Shown piece after piece: positions 37,572 to 50,019 of a stretch of 64,000 nt of DNA (its first letter is position 1; each line of letters starts with the position of its first letter). The translations under genes were made by a program, and so were the position numbers. The stretch is taken from the NCBI GenBank assembly GCA_037833965.1, contig AP031351.1, positions 12,226,501-12,290,500 of the forward strand, given 5' to 3'. The DNA comes from Marchantia polymorpha subsp. ruderalis (lineage: Eukaryota > Streptophyta > Marchantiopsida > Marchantiales > Marchantiaceae). Under the pieces are notes generated by a model. It worked only from the letters and a program-made list of their open reading frames with translations, had not been told where the DNA came from and ran no database searches.

Positions 37572-40500
37572 CAATAAAACCTTCGTATAAAATGCATCCT
37601 ATTTGCTAGAAAATAAAATCATTTTGTACCTTATAGAATAGATGTATTCTATATAAAAAGCTTAACGTAGATTTTTCTTAATCTGCTCACAAATTCACAA
37701 AATATTTTGTTACAAGAAAAAGTGTTCAACTTTTTATTGTTTTAATGACAATTGTAAAGATTATTGACATTGGCACTCAAGTTTAGTAAATCAAGTTCCT
37801 CACTTTACACTTAATGTTTTTTTGCAAATCCTGTTAATCGAGCAATCGCTTCTTTTGCTTGGAAGATGAAAACTACTTTTGCAAACTCTGTCTCCTATGA
37901 ATTTTCAAATTTGACAAGTGATTCTTTGATGTCATACTCATTTGCAACATAAGTGTGCTCCTTGACTAGATGTTGTATCAAAGTTTGCTCTTTAACTACA
38001 TCAAATTATGGTAAGTACTATTTGATGACTGTCTTATCTTGAGCAATGCCAATTTTGGAAGCAAGACTATCAAGCTTTTTTTCTTTTTTTAGTAACCTCA
38101 CTATCATTTTAGGCCACATCTTGATTTACAACAAATCCATATCTTGCAAAACATTTATCATTGTTTCTTCCTTTATCAGACCCCACGCATTATACATGAA
38201 CTTGATTGCATTTAGAACCGTAAGTTTTTTTGCAAGTTCTTATGCATGAACAAAATTGTCAATCTTCTTCGATATGGCAAGGATTTCAAATTTTTGGTAA
38301 TGAGCATACAGACTGCAAATTATACTAGCATCTAATGATTGCAAGACAGAAGTGAGATTTGGCAAAAAGAAGTTTACTTCTACGTTTGACAACATTGTGA
38401 TCTCATCAACAATGTGGACTGGGACATTATCTAGAAAATACAACATGTTTTGCTCTATCTCTTGAAATGATCATCAAGATATTTTAATTATGGATTAAAT
38501 AACAAATTTGTCATCCACGCTTTTGCACTGTGGGAATACTTAGCTTTAAATTTTTTCATATTGTAACTATTGAAGTATGTCAAATTCTTTGATTTGTCAA
38601 TGATCGATGGTGGCAGTTTATTGCCCATCACTAAGTAAGTCAGAGCTATAGTAACTAGGTCATTTCCTTGATTCCACTCTTGCATTATTGTTTAATGTGA
38701 TTCTATGTTGATACTGATAATGCACAGAAAGAATATCAAATAGTCCATGTTAAAGACGTTCTTCATATCATATCCAATGAGCATGGATTGCAAACACAAA
38801 TTCTATTGACCGACTATGACTTGATGTATTTTTTAATATTTGCCGCTTTATTCTTAGTAAGTTTTATGCAGATGCATCATCAAAATTGATGCAACAAACT
38901 TATATTTCAAGAGTTAAACTCTATTTATGAGATAAATAAATAAGATATTTACAATTTTATTACTAAAATAAGAAAAATAAGGTAGTCAAAGTGTCGTTAG
39001 TAATTGTTAGAGTTGTATATCAATAAATCTACAAACATCAAAACTTTATTTTTTATTCAACTTGAACCAAATCTGAAGAGATGAAATGTTAATGAAAAAA
39101 TCAATTTTCAATTGTATTTGATTCCTATGTTGTGTATTTTCACCGCTAAAGAACATTACTGAAGTATTTCACTTAATACGCAACTATAACATTCACATGA
39201 TGTCTTCAATCTCTAATTCAATAGATGAAAATTTACTTTTTCAATAAACACAAGCATAAACGTGAAAAGTATTTAGTATCTTGTAGTCACTTAGATGACC
39301 CAAACTTTATCCCACATAATCGTTAGCATTAACTCATAGCGCAACTTCTTCTAGAAAACTCTCAACAATATCCTTGGTACTTAGTGCTTAATAAATTATT
39401 ATATGTCTAAAAGTTAGCATGAACTCATAGCACAACTTCTTCTAGAAAATTCACAACAATATTCTTTGATCTTTAGTACTTCATGAACTATTATCTATCT
39501 TTAAAATGTTAATATTGACTTTTAGCTCAACGTATTTTAGGAAATATTGTCTCACGATAATATTTTTTGATCTTTTGTATTCCATAAATTATCACATATT
39601 TAAAATTTTCTTCTAACCTTTAATAGAATTTTTTTGCACATTATTTGTCACTATTGAGTAAATTAATCCAGTTCACTATATTGAAGTGAAGATGCTTGGC
39701 TTGACTTAAATCTTTAAATATTCTTTGTGTGACTTTGGCTAACAAGTATAGTGTATAGAACATTGTCCAGACTCGACTGCAATGTACAGCAGAATCACGC
39801 CACCCTATCAACTTTTTAAAAAAGCACTTCCCGCCAAAAGTGAACTCGATTAACTATTCCATTCATGAAGAATCGTTCTTACTTCTGCTTCTTAACCGCA
39901 ACTGGTGCCCACTGTAGAAAAGTTGAACTTGAAAATGAAGTTGAGTTTACATTGACCGGCTCGTTTGAAATCCAAATTTATAGATTTTCTATTGATCTTT
40001 TAAGAATGAACCCTTTTGCCTTGCTTTCATTTTTGTAGCCATACTTGCTATGTAAAAACCTTGATTGATTTGATCTCTGGTTCATGAGCAATTTCTTTAG
40101 CTTTCTCTTGCAGACTTGGTCAGCTGATTGGATATCCATTTGCAGGGACAATGACAAACCATCTCCATAAAACAACGTTGATGTCGCTTTGTTTAACAAT
40201 TTTTGCTTTCGATAGCGAGTGATTGCTCTCGGCCATACAACAAGACATTTCTACTAACCTTGGTAACTTGGAATGTACCTTTGAAGACTTTGAACTTCTC
40301 CATTGTGGCTCTGATGCTATGAGCTTTGTCAAGGTGCTTGACAATAGTCAGTTTTGAGCTTAGATCCACAAGTTGCCTCTTCTTTCGATCTTGTACCATT
40401 GCTTCTACGAGCTAGATAGAGTGTTAGTGTATCTTGGGGCCAAGCCACAAGACCGGCAGCAGCAGTGAATTCTCGCTTGTCATTGGCAGGCCAGTTATAC

Positions 40501-41001
40501 CCTTTACTCCAAGAGAGAGCAACAATTTAACATATCCTAGGTGGCAAAGAAATTGACTGTTGCACAGTATCAAGCACTTCCGCATGGAAACCCTGTTTTT
40601 TTGAGATCGATGGACTCCACGTGTATTTTTGCGTCTTCTTGCGTTACTCCTTCACTGACTACTTCCCACTGCATTGCAATTCGATAGAGACATTTCTCCC
40701 TTTTCACTTCGAAGTCAATGTTGGCCGTGTGGTAGAGGTTACTAGATTATTTCCAACTGACCGACTAAGGCATGCGAGAACCAAATTTTCTTTTAGCCAA
40801 GAGGTTAATGCCGGCTCTCTTGGCAACGAACTTATATGGAATTGTGTGGTTGCTCCCTGGACGGGGCAGCCACACAGTTGAAGTATTTAATAGAGATGTA
40901 CTTTATATAAAGAAATTTTCAATACAAAAATAAAAGGGTTTGCTTTTACAAAGAAATTATGTACCTTTTGTGGAGGTGTACTTTATATGTAGGTCCTACT
41001 G
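37572..41001 (-). mobile_element. Pogo/Tigger-like DNA transposon, structurally complete but decayed
   Basis: Left end CAATAAAACCTTCGTATAAA (37572 on) pairs with the reverse complement of the right end, CAGTAGGACCTACATATAAA (ending 41001). TA lies outside both ends (37570-37571 and 41002-41003), the standard Tc1/mariner target duplication. Length is 3430 bp, normal for Tigger-type elements. The transposase relic inside runs on the minus strand. Confidence 0.85.
37811..40399 (-). pseudogene. Pogo-like DDD transposase relic
   Basis: Read from 40399 downwards on the minus strand. The N terminus has MVQDRKKRQLVDLSSKLTIV, a psq/CENP-B-type helix-turn-helix, then VLWRWFV..ANGYPIS and KEKAKEIA-like words of the second DNA-binding segment to about 40080. 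After a weak zone (40.0-38.9 kb) the catalytic domain appears: FNMD near 38745 (first Asp), KNLTYFNSYNMKKF and AWMTNLLF (38500-38620), FLDNVPVHI near 38430 (second Asp), and FLPNLTSVLQSLDASI near 38340 (third Asp). A typical C-terminal tail ends in KKH and TAA at 37811-37813. Numerous stops and frameshifts mean it is inactive. Confidence 0.82.
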
Positions 41002-41003
41002 TA

Positions 41004-42010
41004 TCTCCTCTTGGCCATGCCTTGAGGTGTGTGTCCAAATGGTCTGATGATTAATTTTTGCTCACTTCTTTGGCCTACCAGCATATGTACCTAACCTTAA
41101 CTTAGACAAGTTGAGTAAATAAAAAGCATGGTCCTTGCAGTACAATGTATCTGGCGCGACTACCATGGCAATGAATGGCAACTACATTCGTCACATTAAC
41201 ATTCGTAAGTAAACTTATACAAAAAGTTGCCGTTACCCGCCAGTCAACCTTCTCAACAATGAAGTGTAACTAGGCTAGAGTGAATGCCTATGTATACTGA
41301 AATAGTGCGGGTATTCCATCAGTGAGATTAAATAAATAATATATAAGATACCAATAAACGTATAAGCAAAAATTACACTACCGTATTTGGGAGATTTTCT
41401 CGCTTGAAGAAAAAATGATCATCCTTGTTCGACGTTGTGCCTTAAGCAGGATGGGAGTTCTGGGGGTGGAATTTGCCATCATGCCAGCCTCGAGATGAAA
41501 ACAATTGACCTTCTCGAGAGAAAATGTGGCCATGTGAACGATATCCGGAGCGTAATCGAGTAAGGAGGTGTCTGACAGAGCGAGTCGACGGTGGAGAACA
41601 GACTGTGCCGTCGGGAGCTGTGAGCGCTGGAGTGACCGGTGACTGGAGTCGGACCGAAGGAGGGGCAGCAGTGAGAGACGAGAGTGGGAGGGGAGTGGTG
41701 TCCTTACTGTGGGAGAGAAGGGTACTCCTCTTTCAAAAGATTCGAGGGATGTAGGGGCACATTTGCCTGGTTTCGACGACTCACGCACCCATGCATCGCT
41801 GAAAGTCACCGGCTCTGGAGTTGGGCCCAATTGAGACAATTGAGATCAAACTTGCCATCTTGCCTCTCGTCCTATTGACGACGCCTGCTCGGTGCTTGGC
41901 GATCATTTTGAAAGAGCGAGGGGAGGGGAGGGGAGGGGAGCAGGAGACCGAGAGCAGGACAATTGAGCCTAGGATTCAGACGACAACAGATTGAGGCTCA
42001 GAGAGGGGAA
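41004..42010. other. Upstream region of the small membrane-protein gene
   Basis: Composition changes from AT-rich to G+C-rich at about 41.38 kb. A minus-strand 153-codon frame (41378-41839) reads away from the small gene at 42011 but has no recognised domain and is rich in Ser/Pro/Arg, so I treat it as unproven. The G+C-rich part is probably a promoter, perhaps bidirectional. Confidence 0.4.
41919..41940 (+). promoter_or_regulatory. G-run tract in the probable 5' leader
   Basis: Four consecutive GGGG runs separated by single A bases lie about 70-90 bp upstream of the ATG at 42011. Such a sequence can form a G-quadruplex in DNA or RNA. Whether it is transcribed depends on the unknown start site. 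Confidence 0.6.
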
Positions 42011-43951
42011 ATGTTGAGGGTGCGAGCAGCGTCTTTCTTCACTGGATTCGCTGTGGCATCCGGCATGGCGATGTATCAGGTGCAGAAAGAGGTGTGGTCG
42101 AGTCATCAAACGTTGTCTGCCCAGGTGGGCTCTCTGTACCCTAAAAAACCTGCTGTTCTGCTCTCTGCCCAATGTGCTCTGCTCTTCATTCTTCTCGGGC
42201 GGATTGGCTCGCAATCTGGTTCCAAAACGTTGTGTTTGTCACCCCCGATGCCTCGAGAGTCCAGCTCGGTGGATTAGATTTACATCACAGCGCATCTGCC
42301 GTATGTCTGTTGGCGCAGTTTCCTGCTGCCATGAGTACATTGGGGCAATCTTCTTGTGGACCGGCATTGCAGCGCAGCAATCCTCCTCTTAGTGGCAAAC
42401 TTCTGTCGAGCATAGTTAACCAGGAATGCTGACTCCTCTGTTTCCGCGAGGGGGCAATGACCTACTCTGATCGCTTGGAATTACGAGGTCGTCCCGAGAT
42501 TTGGGGACGTAAGCTTGCTTTTGTGTTGACTGATCTGCTCCTCTGCTCCAGCAGTCTCGATTGTAATATCGGAATCCTGAAATCGAAATTTAGTTCAGGA
42601 CTGTGTCTCCGATGAACATGCCCCGATATTTGTCACTTTCTCGTCTCCATCTTCTTGCTGAGGACGTGGGATTTTATTTGCCTCATAATATGCATTTGGA
42701 AGCGTTACATTCCGAAGCACCGTCCTCATGCGAGGTATTTGTTGGATGGTCTAAGATACTCTTACTTCGGAGCAAAGGAAAAGTTTTTGTTTTTGTTTTT
42801 GTTTCTAAATGCCATAAGTTTCAGAGAAGTGCACGCTCTGCGCTTCTTCTGTCTCTCTTTTCTTGAATTTGATGTCTTTGTGTTTGCTCGAGTGCTCGTA
42901 GTCACATAGCAACGGAACCAAACAGTCTTATGATCCTTTCAACGTAACATAATTTCATCCGAAAGTGTGCTTCATGAGATCTAAGTTCATTTACCTCTTG
43001 GACTTAAACCCTTGCTTGTATTGTCATGATTGCGAAGATTGTAGTCCGATGTGTTTACTGTCACTTGCAGTTTGTCCACTGCAAGAGCTTTGTACATCTT
43101 ACACTGAAGTTTATCCAGATCTTTAGGAATTTGTTCAGGTCATGACTACGTTCGAAGGTTGTGGCAGTAATGTTTTGTACAAGCAGTTTTGTATACTGAG
43201 AGTTAATAGTATGTAAGAACTTGATGAAGCCGGGAGCAGGTCTATACTTCTCAAATATGAGAGCTCATTGTCACGTGTGATCTATGGCTTGCAATTGGCA
43301 GGCACAAGAGTATCATTCAGATTTGGAGTCACGGATAGCTCGTCTGGAGAAGTCCACCGGCCTAGGATCGAAACCGAAAGAGGTCCGTATATACCCACTT
43401 TCGATGTTAGGTTTTTTGTATCTTTCCGTCGTTGACATTTGATGCTATTTGTGGTCTTGGATTCGTGAAGGACATCAAAGTAGGCAGGTCTATAAGCTCA
43501 TTACAATGGCTGATAATGGAACATAAAAAAATTGACAAGTTTAATCCTGTTACTCACAATTCACCTAATTTTGTGCTTGGGACAGTCTGACCATACATTC
43601 TGACACGCTGCCTTAGCAAATCGAATTTCTTGCTACATTATCTTTCACACTGAGATGTCTCTTGAGGTGTATTTTGAGGGAATGAGTCGAAGATTTATCT
43701 GGAATTTTGAGTTTCTTTTGCGTGTATTTACAGGAGGGATGATATTAGCTCAGTGTATTTTTAAATCGCAAAGACAAAGATAATTTCTGGAACTTGTTCA
43801 GAGCACGACTTTGGATCCGGTTTCTTTTCATATCCTGAGTATGCTGGACACTTCCGAGCTAGAAGCAGAATTAGTAACAAAATTGTGTCACGTTTCATTC
43901 CTGTAGTTTATTATCTCATGTTCGTGTTCATATCTATTGCAGAGCGAGTAA
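42011..43951 (+). CDS. Small single-pass membrane protein, HIPM-like, 3 exons
   Basis: Exons 42011-42124 (38 codons), 43302-43382 (27 codons) and 43943-43951 (two codons plus stop) give a predicted 67 aa with introns of 1177 and 560 bp. Acceptors are TTGGCAG and ATTGCAG. Donors are GTGGGC and a weaker GTCCGT. Residues 1-22 (MLRVRAASFFTGFAVASGMA) form a hydrophobic segment that could be a membrane anchor. Residues about 45-58 (SDLESRIARLEKS) form a short coiled-coil-like helix. Length, order of parts and the start MLRVRAASFF recall the small plant HrpN-interacting (HIPM) family; this is recollection, not a search. If the last donor is not used, translation runs 17 codons further to a TGA near 43441. 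Function in the cell is unknown. Confidence 0.65.
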
Positions 43952-45600
43952 AGGCTGCTGCCATCATGTGATACAAATCAAGTGCAAGGAGATGTAATCA
44001 AACACACAAGATTGTAGGTTGATTTTGAAGCCACAGGCCTCTTTTTGCAATCCACCTAAATTCTCTACGAGTAATAGTCACGTCTTGCAGCTTCTGCGCT
44101 TGTCAATTTTCTCCCTCAGCATGTAACTAGATTCAAATTTGAATCTCTCATCTTTTACTTGTTGATGCGAAGTGAGAAGCTCTATGATGGTACACAAAGT
44201 TTTAGACAGTTCTAAGGCAGTGTCTCGTGTACCACTTATTGTTTACAACAGCATTGTCGTCGTCCTGGTGAAACTTGCAGGTTGTAGCTACCGAGAGAAG
44301 TAGTTGTTCATAAAACATGCAAACGCCCAAAAATGAGTGTCCAGCTTCTTTCACTTTCTTGATGGAGAAGTTGAACTGAATAAAATTTTCCTGGGACCTG
44401 AGTGAGGAAGACAATCTTTTCTCCGCAGATTTCTCTGAAAACTGGAATGAAAGTATCTCTGCATGATGTAGGTTTTGCACGCGAACGTCACGGGCATCAG
44501 TCACCTTCTGTGTCCAGTTTGTTCGGTTTTCGATCATGCCAATCTATTGGGCAACTGCTATCATCGGAAGCCATCAGTGGAGGAAGATTTGTTGCTATCC
44601 CTCGCCCAATGGTGTAGCACTTTAACTTTCGGTCACTGGGAAAGTCTGGGACAATCAATTGGTCTTGAACTTGGTGAATTTCGTTCCCCTTGTCTCCATC
44701 TCGAGTGGTGTTTTAAATTTCATTTTGTGCTTAAAATCAGGATAATGCAAGAGTCGGAACTACCATTACTATATACCAAACACGATATAGAATGGAAGAA
44801 CTGAGCAGAACGGTCGATCTCACCTCTTACATTGAATATTGACATCAAGTGGTAACACGGACCTTCGTAGCCTGGGTTAATGACAGCGTAGTTATACCTG
44901 ACGGTGGACCAGAAAAGTAATAGAGAAGTGTGCGTGGAGAGTGGAGACCTGCCTCAGTGATCTCTACTGGCCACCTGCATTTCTCGCCCGGTATGCCCAA
45001 GAACGAAATCACTTACCGATTTCGACAGAAAGCAGAGAGTGGAAGGAGTAATTGGCATTAGAACCATCTAGAAACACTCTGCCTACTTGACCGACACAGT
45101 GAGGAGCATCTCAGATAGGTGTTGTTTTCCGTAAGTACGATGAGAACTGCCCCTTAAACCTTCCTGTTTAGTGCCACTTCCAGTTACTGTGGAGTGTGTC
45201 GATTAGGCAGGCCCTGGATTCGAAAATACAAAATTAACAGTTGGACCTACGGCTTGTCTGAGACGGTGAAAGAAGGGAAAGACGATGTGCAATATGTGCC
45301 TTACGCCACTTGGGCGTCAGGTCTGCGGTGAGCCTCAATAATGTTTGATGTCAAAGATTTGCTTTTCCCTACCTCCTCAGAAACTGAAGAATTTAGGATC
45401 CCATCCAAGTATACTGCCCCTACCACTATTTTGGATTAACATTACAAGAGACGACACATTGATCGCTTAAGGAGGTGTACATCCGTTTTGCCTACCTATA
45501 ATGTTTTCTTTCCTACCGGAAAAAGAAGAAGATTCTCACGACAAGATATACTCTCTTCTTCAAGCCTTTCATACGGTAGTCGCAACCAAATAAACTCTCA
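43952..45600. other. Downstream of the small gene, no further gene recognised
   Basis: The 3' UTR of the small gene probably occupies the first few hundred bases. Beyond it are only short frames (up to 111 codons at 44202-44537 minus and 109 at 44475-44804 plus) that overlap each other and show no motif. The composition turns AT-rich at about 45.6 kb. Confidence 0.4.
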
Positions 45601-46234
45601 TAACATGTTGTGTTCATATTTTTTGAAGTACTAAAGAGACTTCCAAATAACATACATGTACAATCGGGTATTTTTCAACTTGCGTAGTAAAATAGGAACA
45701 AGTTATTGCAAAGATCGTATATATGTTTATAGATCATATGATTATTGGAGACCAGATGAAGGTTAAAATATATACAGCTTACTAGTACACTACGTCTTCA
45801 TGAAATGAACTAATTATCGAATGTAAACTTTGAAATAAAAGAGTAAAATGTATTCATCTTGTGAATGAAATTAGTTGATTTTTTTATGAAATTTTTATAT
45901 AGACTTCTGCACTATGATGAGATTTTGAAAATATATCTTTAAAATATCTTTAAAAAAATATTTTAAATCTGTAAATTTAAAGATTTGGAAAAATATAGTA
46001 TCTTAAATTTTCAATAGGCTTTTTGAGTCAAACAAAACAGTGCTTTTAGTTAGTGAATCTGTTGATCATAAGTAAATTCGACAAAAACTATTCGAATACA
46101 CTGTTTCACACCAAAGATGATGTGATAATTTGATGAGGTTTGTACTGCATGATAATAATAATTGAACACGATTCATATTCATATGATCTAGTAATCATTT
46201 GATTTTGTTACTAATATGCATCATATCATATACA
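45601..46234. other. AT-rich block 3, left part
   Basis: AT-rich DNA without recognisable genes, up to the TA that flanks the pogo-like deletion derivative. Confidence 0.6.
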
Positions 46235-46236
46235 TA

Positions 46237-46780
46237 CTACAGTAAACTTGTGTAAGTTAATAATGGCGGGACCGAGAGTTCTGTATTAAATTAGACAGGA
46301 TATTAGTAAAGAGAGTATCAATAAAAAGTTCTCCTTCCATGTCATTTGTAACATTTGCAACCCGTGGCGTTCACCTTGGATAACAACAAAACCATAACCA
46401 TAACTGCAGCCACAACCAAAACCTCAACACAATGACTTCAAAGAGATTCATCAATACGAACATGATCAAGGAGATTTTTATAGCTCTTTGTAACCACAAG
46501 AATAAACACCCATTGCTTACGCAAGCAGACTTGATCAAATGGCTTCAAGAAACTCATAATGTTTCTGTAAGTCAAGGAACGATTTCTATTATGTGTACTC
46601 CAGAGGCGATCCTGAATATTTTTTATAATGATAATAACTATGGCAAATTACTCTATCAATTATTAACTTTTGGAGGTTTATTTATAAATGTACGGGGCCT
46701 CACTTGGGACTAGATCGCACACATTAATTATCACAGGTTATTAATTTAGGCAGTATTAATTTAGACAAGTTCTACTATAG
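46237..46780 (+). mobile_element. Pogo-like deletion derivative (MITE) retaining the HTH reading frame
   Basis: 544 bp with inverted ends CTACAGTAAACTTGTGTAAG (left) and, as reverse complement of the right end, CTATAGTAGAACTTGTCTAA. TA flanks both sides (46235-46236 and 46781-46782). A second inner motif (GTATTAAATTAGACAGG left, GTATTAATTTAGACAAG right) lies near both ends. It is too short for a transposase and depends on a related element for movement. Confidence 0.82.
46432..46713 (+). pseudogene. Truncated pogo-type transposase N terminus (93 codons)
   Basis: Uninterrupted frame starting MTSKRFINTNMIKEIF and containing HPLLTQADLIKWLQE and VSVSQGTIS, the classic pogo/CENP-B-type helix-turn-helix. 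It then runs into unrelated residues and a TAG, so only the DNA-binding segment survives. It could in principle still encode a small DNA-binding peptide, but expression is unknown. Confidence 0.72.
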
Positions 46781-46782
46781 TA

Positions 46783-49700
46783 GAATTTTCAATAAAATAA
46801 TAAAGTAAATATAGCAATTCATTAGCAACATATCACAAAAATAAAGATAAAATTTTCTTACGACTTTCATAAGTTGAAAATATAAATTGACTTCAAGAAT
46901 TTGAACACTGATTTATCATTCAAGAATTCGGTCATATATTTTTGTGTAAACTGTTAACAAAGATATTGATCAATTTTAGCTAGCATTATCATGATTATAA
47001 AGTCCAATTAACCCTCAATATATAAGATAATGTTTCATAACTTTTAATGATAGATAATCTATAATTTCCAAATATAACTGGGTAGCATTAGTGGTGTGAA
47101 TCACATATTTCTTTTATTTGCTTTGTGATTCTTATTGATGTATACGTCATATCATCAAACATCTACAATAAATATTTGAACAAAGTTATTAGAAATATAT
47201 TAATGATGTTAGATATTTGATCTTTTTTAATCTTAAAAAATATGATAAATTGCATATATCAAGTAAGAAGAATTGCTTGTTTGTGCTTGTTCTTGTCATC
47301 TTTTGTTGATTTGTTTTGTGAAAAAAGTGATTTTTACATAAACTAAAACAAATCCTAATGATTTGTTATTGGTATCAAATTAGCATATATGGTTAGCAGT
47401 TTTTTTTAACTCTAATTTTTTTGGAATAAAGATACAAAAAAATCAGTATGCATTTAATTATAGATCTATTTTTATATAGCTCAATCAAATTCATTATATA
47501 TGAATTTATAAGTGTTAGACGTGAAACAAATTTATTTAACTCTTTGTCACAAAATTTTTTTAAAAGTGAAATGTTATTTGCCCAAATTATGATTTAAATT
47601 AAAATATTAACTCCCATAATTTATTTTAAACTTAAAATAAAATATAAGAGTTTGAATTTGAATGACATCACATTTGAAACAAATTAGCGGTGGATTATTT
47701 TTTGTAATTTTTTTTCTCTTTTTTCTTTCTTTGCTAGGAAGCATTATTATTTTAAAGATTACAAATTAAAAAGTACGCCTGATGCAAGGTGACATAATTG
47801 ATAACATACATACTAAAAAGAATGTAAATTTATAACATAACAACCATAAAATATATTATAGTGACTAAGTTTGAGATTGTAAGGTATAATTTTTTTATAT
47901 TGTACCTTTAAAAAAGAGAGTAAATTTTCTCAGTAAAATTAAATTCTTAAAAGAGATAAATTTATGCTTAAAGTTAATAATTGTGATAAATTGCTCAAGC
48001 TGAAGAATGAAATCATTTCAAAAGATGAATGAAATGATATGATTGAAATAGCTATTTACAAAACTCTATTATATGCAAAATGTCTTTTATTATCAATTAG
48101 TAAGTGAGTCTAAGATGAACTTCAACAAATGTACTATTAAAGCAGCCATCATATTATTTCTACACAAATGCAACAGCTAATTATTACTCACGGCAAGTCA
48201 TCTAAAAAATACAACATCCAAATTTATAAAGGCTTAAAACTGGAAGTAGCAGATTGCATGTGTACAATGATCATTACTCATTTATTGTATGGAAAATTTG
48301 TTATAATTTTTTTTTCAAAATAGTAAAATTTAAATTACTTCTTGTCACAAGGAACGATTAATAAACATCGTCGCAATTCAAATTCTTCACCACAAAATTT
48401 CATTGGTAGAAGCAATGTGTAGAAAGAACATAAATCTAGTGAATGCTAGCTCATGATTTGAGCTTATTAGAAATTACTCTTTGAAGATCAATAATATGAT
48501 CTATTTAGTAAATTATGAATTTGAAAGTTAGGGTTAATATTAACTACTTTAAAAATAAACTAGTCGCAAGATGTATATAATTCAATATGATTAATAATTT
48601 TTTTTAAAAAATTTAGCAATTTATTATAGTTTATGATATGATTTTTGATTAAGATCACTTAACTTATAGATCCATGCATGAGGATAATAGCTTTTTGTGG
48701 TTCTTTTATTGGGTAATTGCCTATTAGAGTACGTGGTAAGGTCAACGTTGTCGGAGTCAAAAGCTGAGTACTCGCAATAAGGTATTGGAGGAGGATGAGT
48801 GGAGACGTTGATGTGGCCAAGTTCATTTGACGTGTACACATAGTATATAAAAATATTCTAGCCAATCAGAGAAAACATATAAACAGTATACCCCTAAAAA
48901 TCAAAATACTATAATTGATGTTTTAAAAAATAATTTTCAATGTTTATGAAAAATGATTGTAAAAGAAAATAAAATGAAATAAAATAAATTAAAAACTGCG
49001 ATTTGATATTTTCTTATTTGAAATCATTAACGATATTTTTGAATTTATCAAAAAATATATTTTGAAATTTCAACTGAAACATATATATCATTATTTCTAG
49101 ATAAATTATATACATATATAGACGAATAAAAAATATATTTAAAAATATTCATATAAAATATGTTCATAAGTTTTTATTTTGAGGAAAATTCTAGAGATAT
49201 TTCCAAATATTTAAAATAAGTAGAAATTTTTTAATTTCAAAGTTTATGACTTGAAATATTCAACCTAAATAATTGATATACAAGTTTATTTCAGTTTATG
49301 ATCTTAGCGTTAGATGATTAAAAGTATTCATGAAATATAGAATTATTTTCAGAGTTTGCAAAATCAGCAACATAAGTTGCATTATTGCATTAGTTTTTTG
49401 TTAAAATATAAAGATTATGATTCAAATCAATTTGCTATGATATTTTAGATAGCTAATATATCAGGAAATTTATAATTGATATTGAATGGACTTGAAGTGC
49501 ATTATTTTTTATTTCTATTCTTCATAGTAGGTTTTTGAATTCATAAATATCATCAATAAAAATGATCATGTGTATATTAAAAAACGTAAGTTTTAAAAAT
49601 TTATACTTTTTAATTTGACTTGTTATACATTATTCATGTAGTAGCATTGAGATAGTATTTGAGGATGTTGATATATTTGTTGTTTTTTGTTTCAAATATT

Positions 49701-49940
49701 TTGAATTTTCATGTCGTGATCTTTAAATGATTTTGATCTTGTAGATTTTCTAGCATCTTAACTGTTTTGTTGCCTTATGATTCACATGTGTGAAGTTGAA
49801 TACACATTTTCCATTTGAGTTTTATGCAATAGAAATTTTTTCAATTTCAAAAATATATTTTGATTCATTGCATTATGAGGTCAATGCAATCAAAAATTTT
49901 ACCTATTATCCAATAACTACTTTCAGAGATGGGTGTTAGC
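46783..49940. other. AT-rich gene-free block 3, main part
   Basis: Strongly A+T-rich, with only two short overlapping minus-strand frames near 48624-48865, neither recognisable. A less AT-rich patch of about 150 bp (48660-48840) underlies those frames. Confidence 0.65.
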
Positions 49941-50019
49941 AATAATTCAAGTCGGCAAAATCCTAATATAATAAACTGTCGGTGACAATTTTGGCAGTGT
50001 ACTGAACCCATCAGTGACC

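Noticed and set aside
41378-41839. 153-codon minus-strand frame divergent from the small membrane-protein gene
   Set aside because: Ser/Pro/Arg-rich reading of a G+C-rich promoter-like region; no motif and no splice context.
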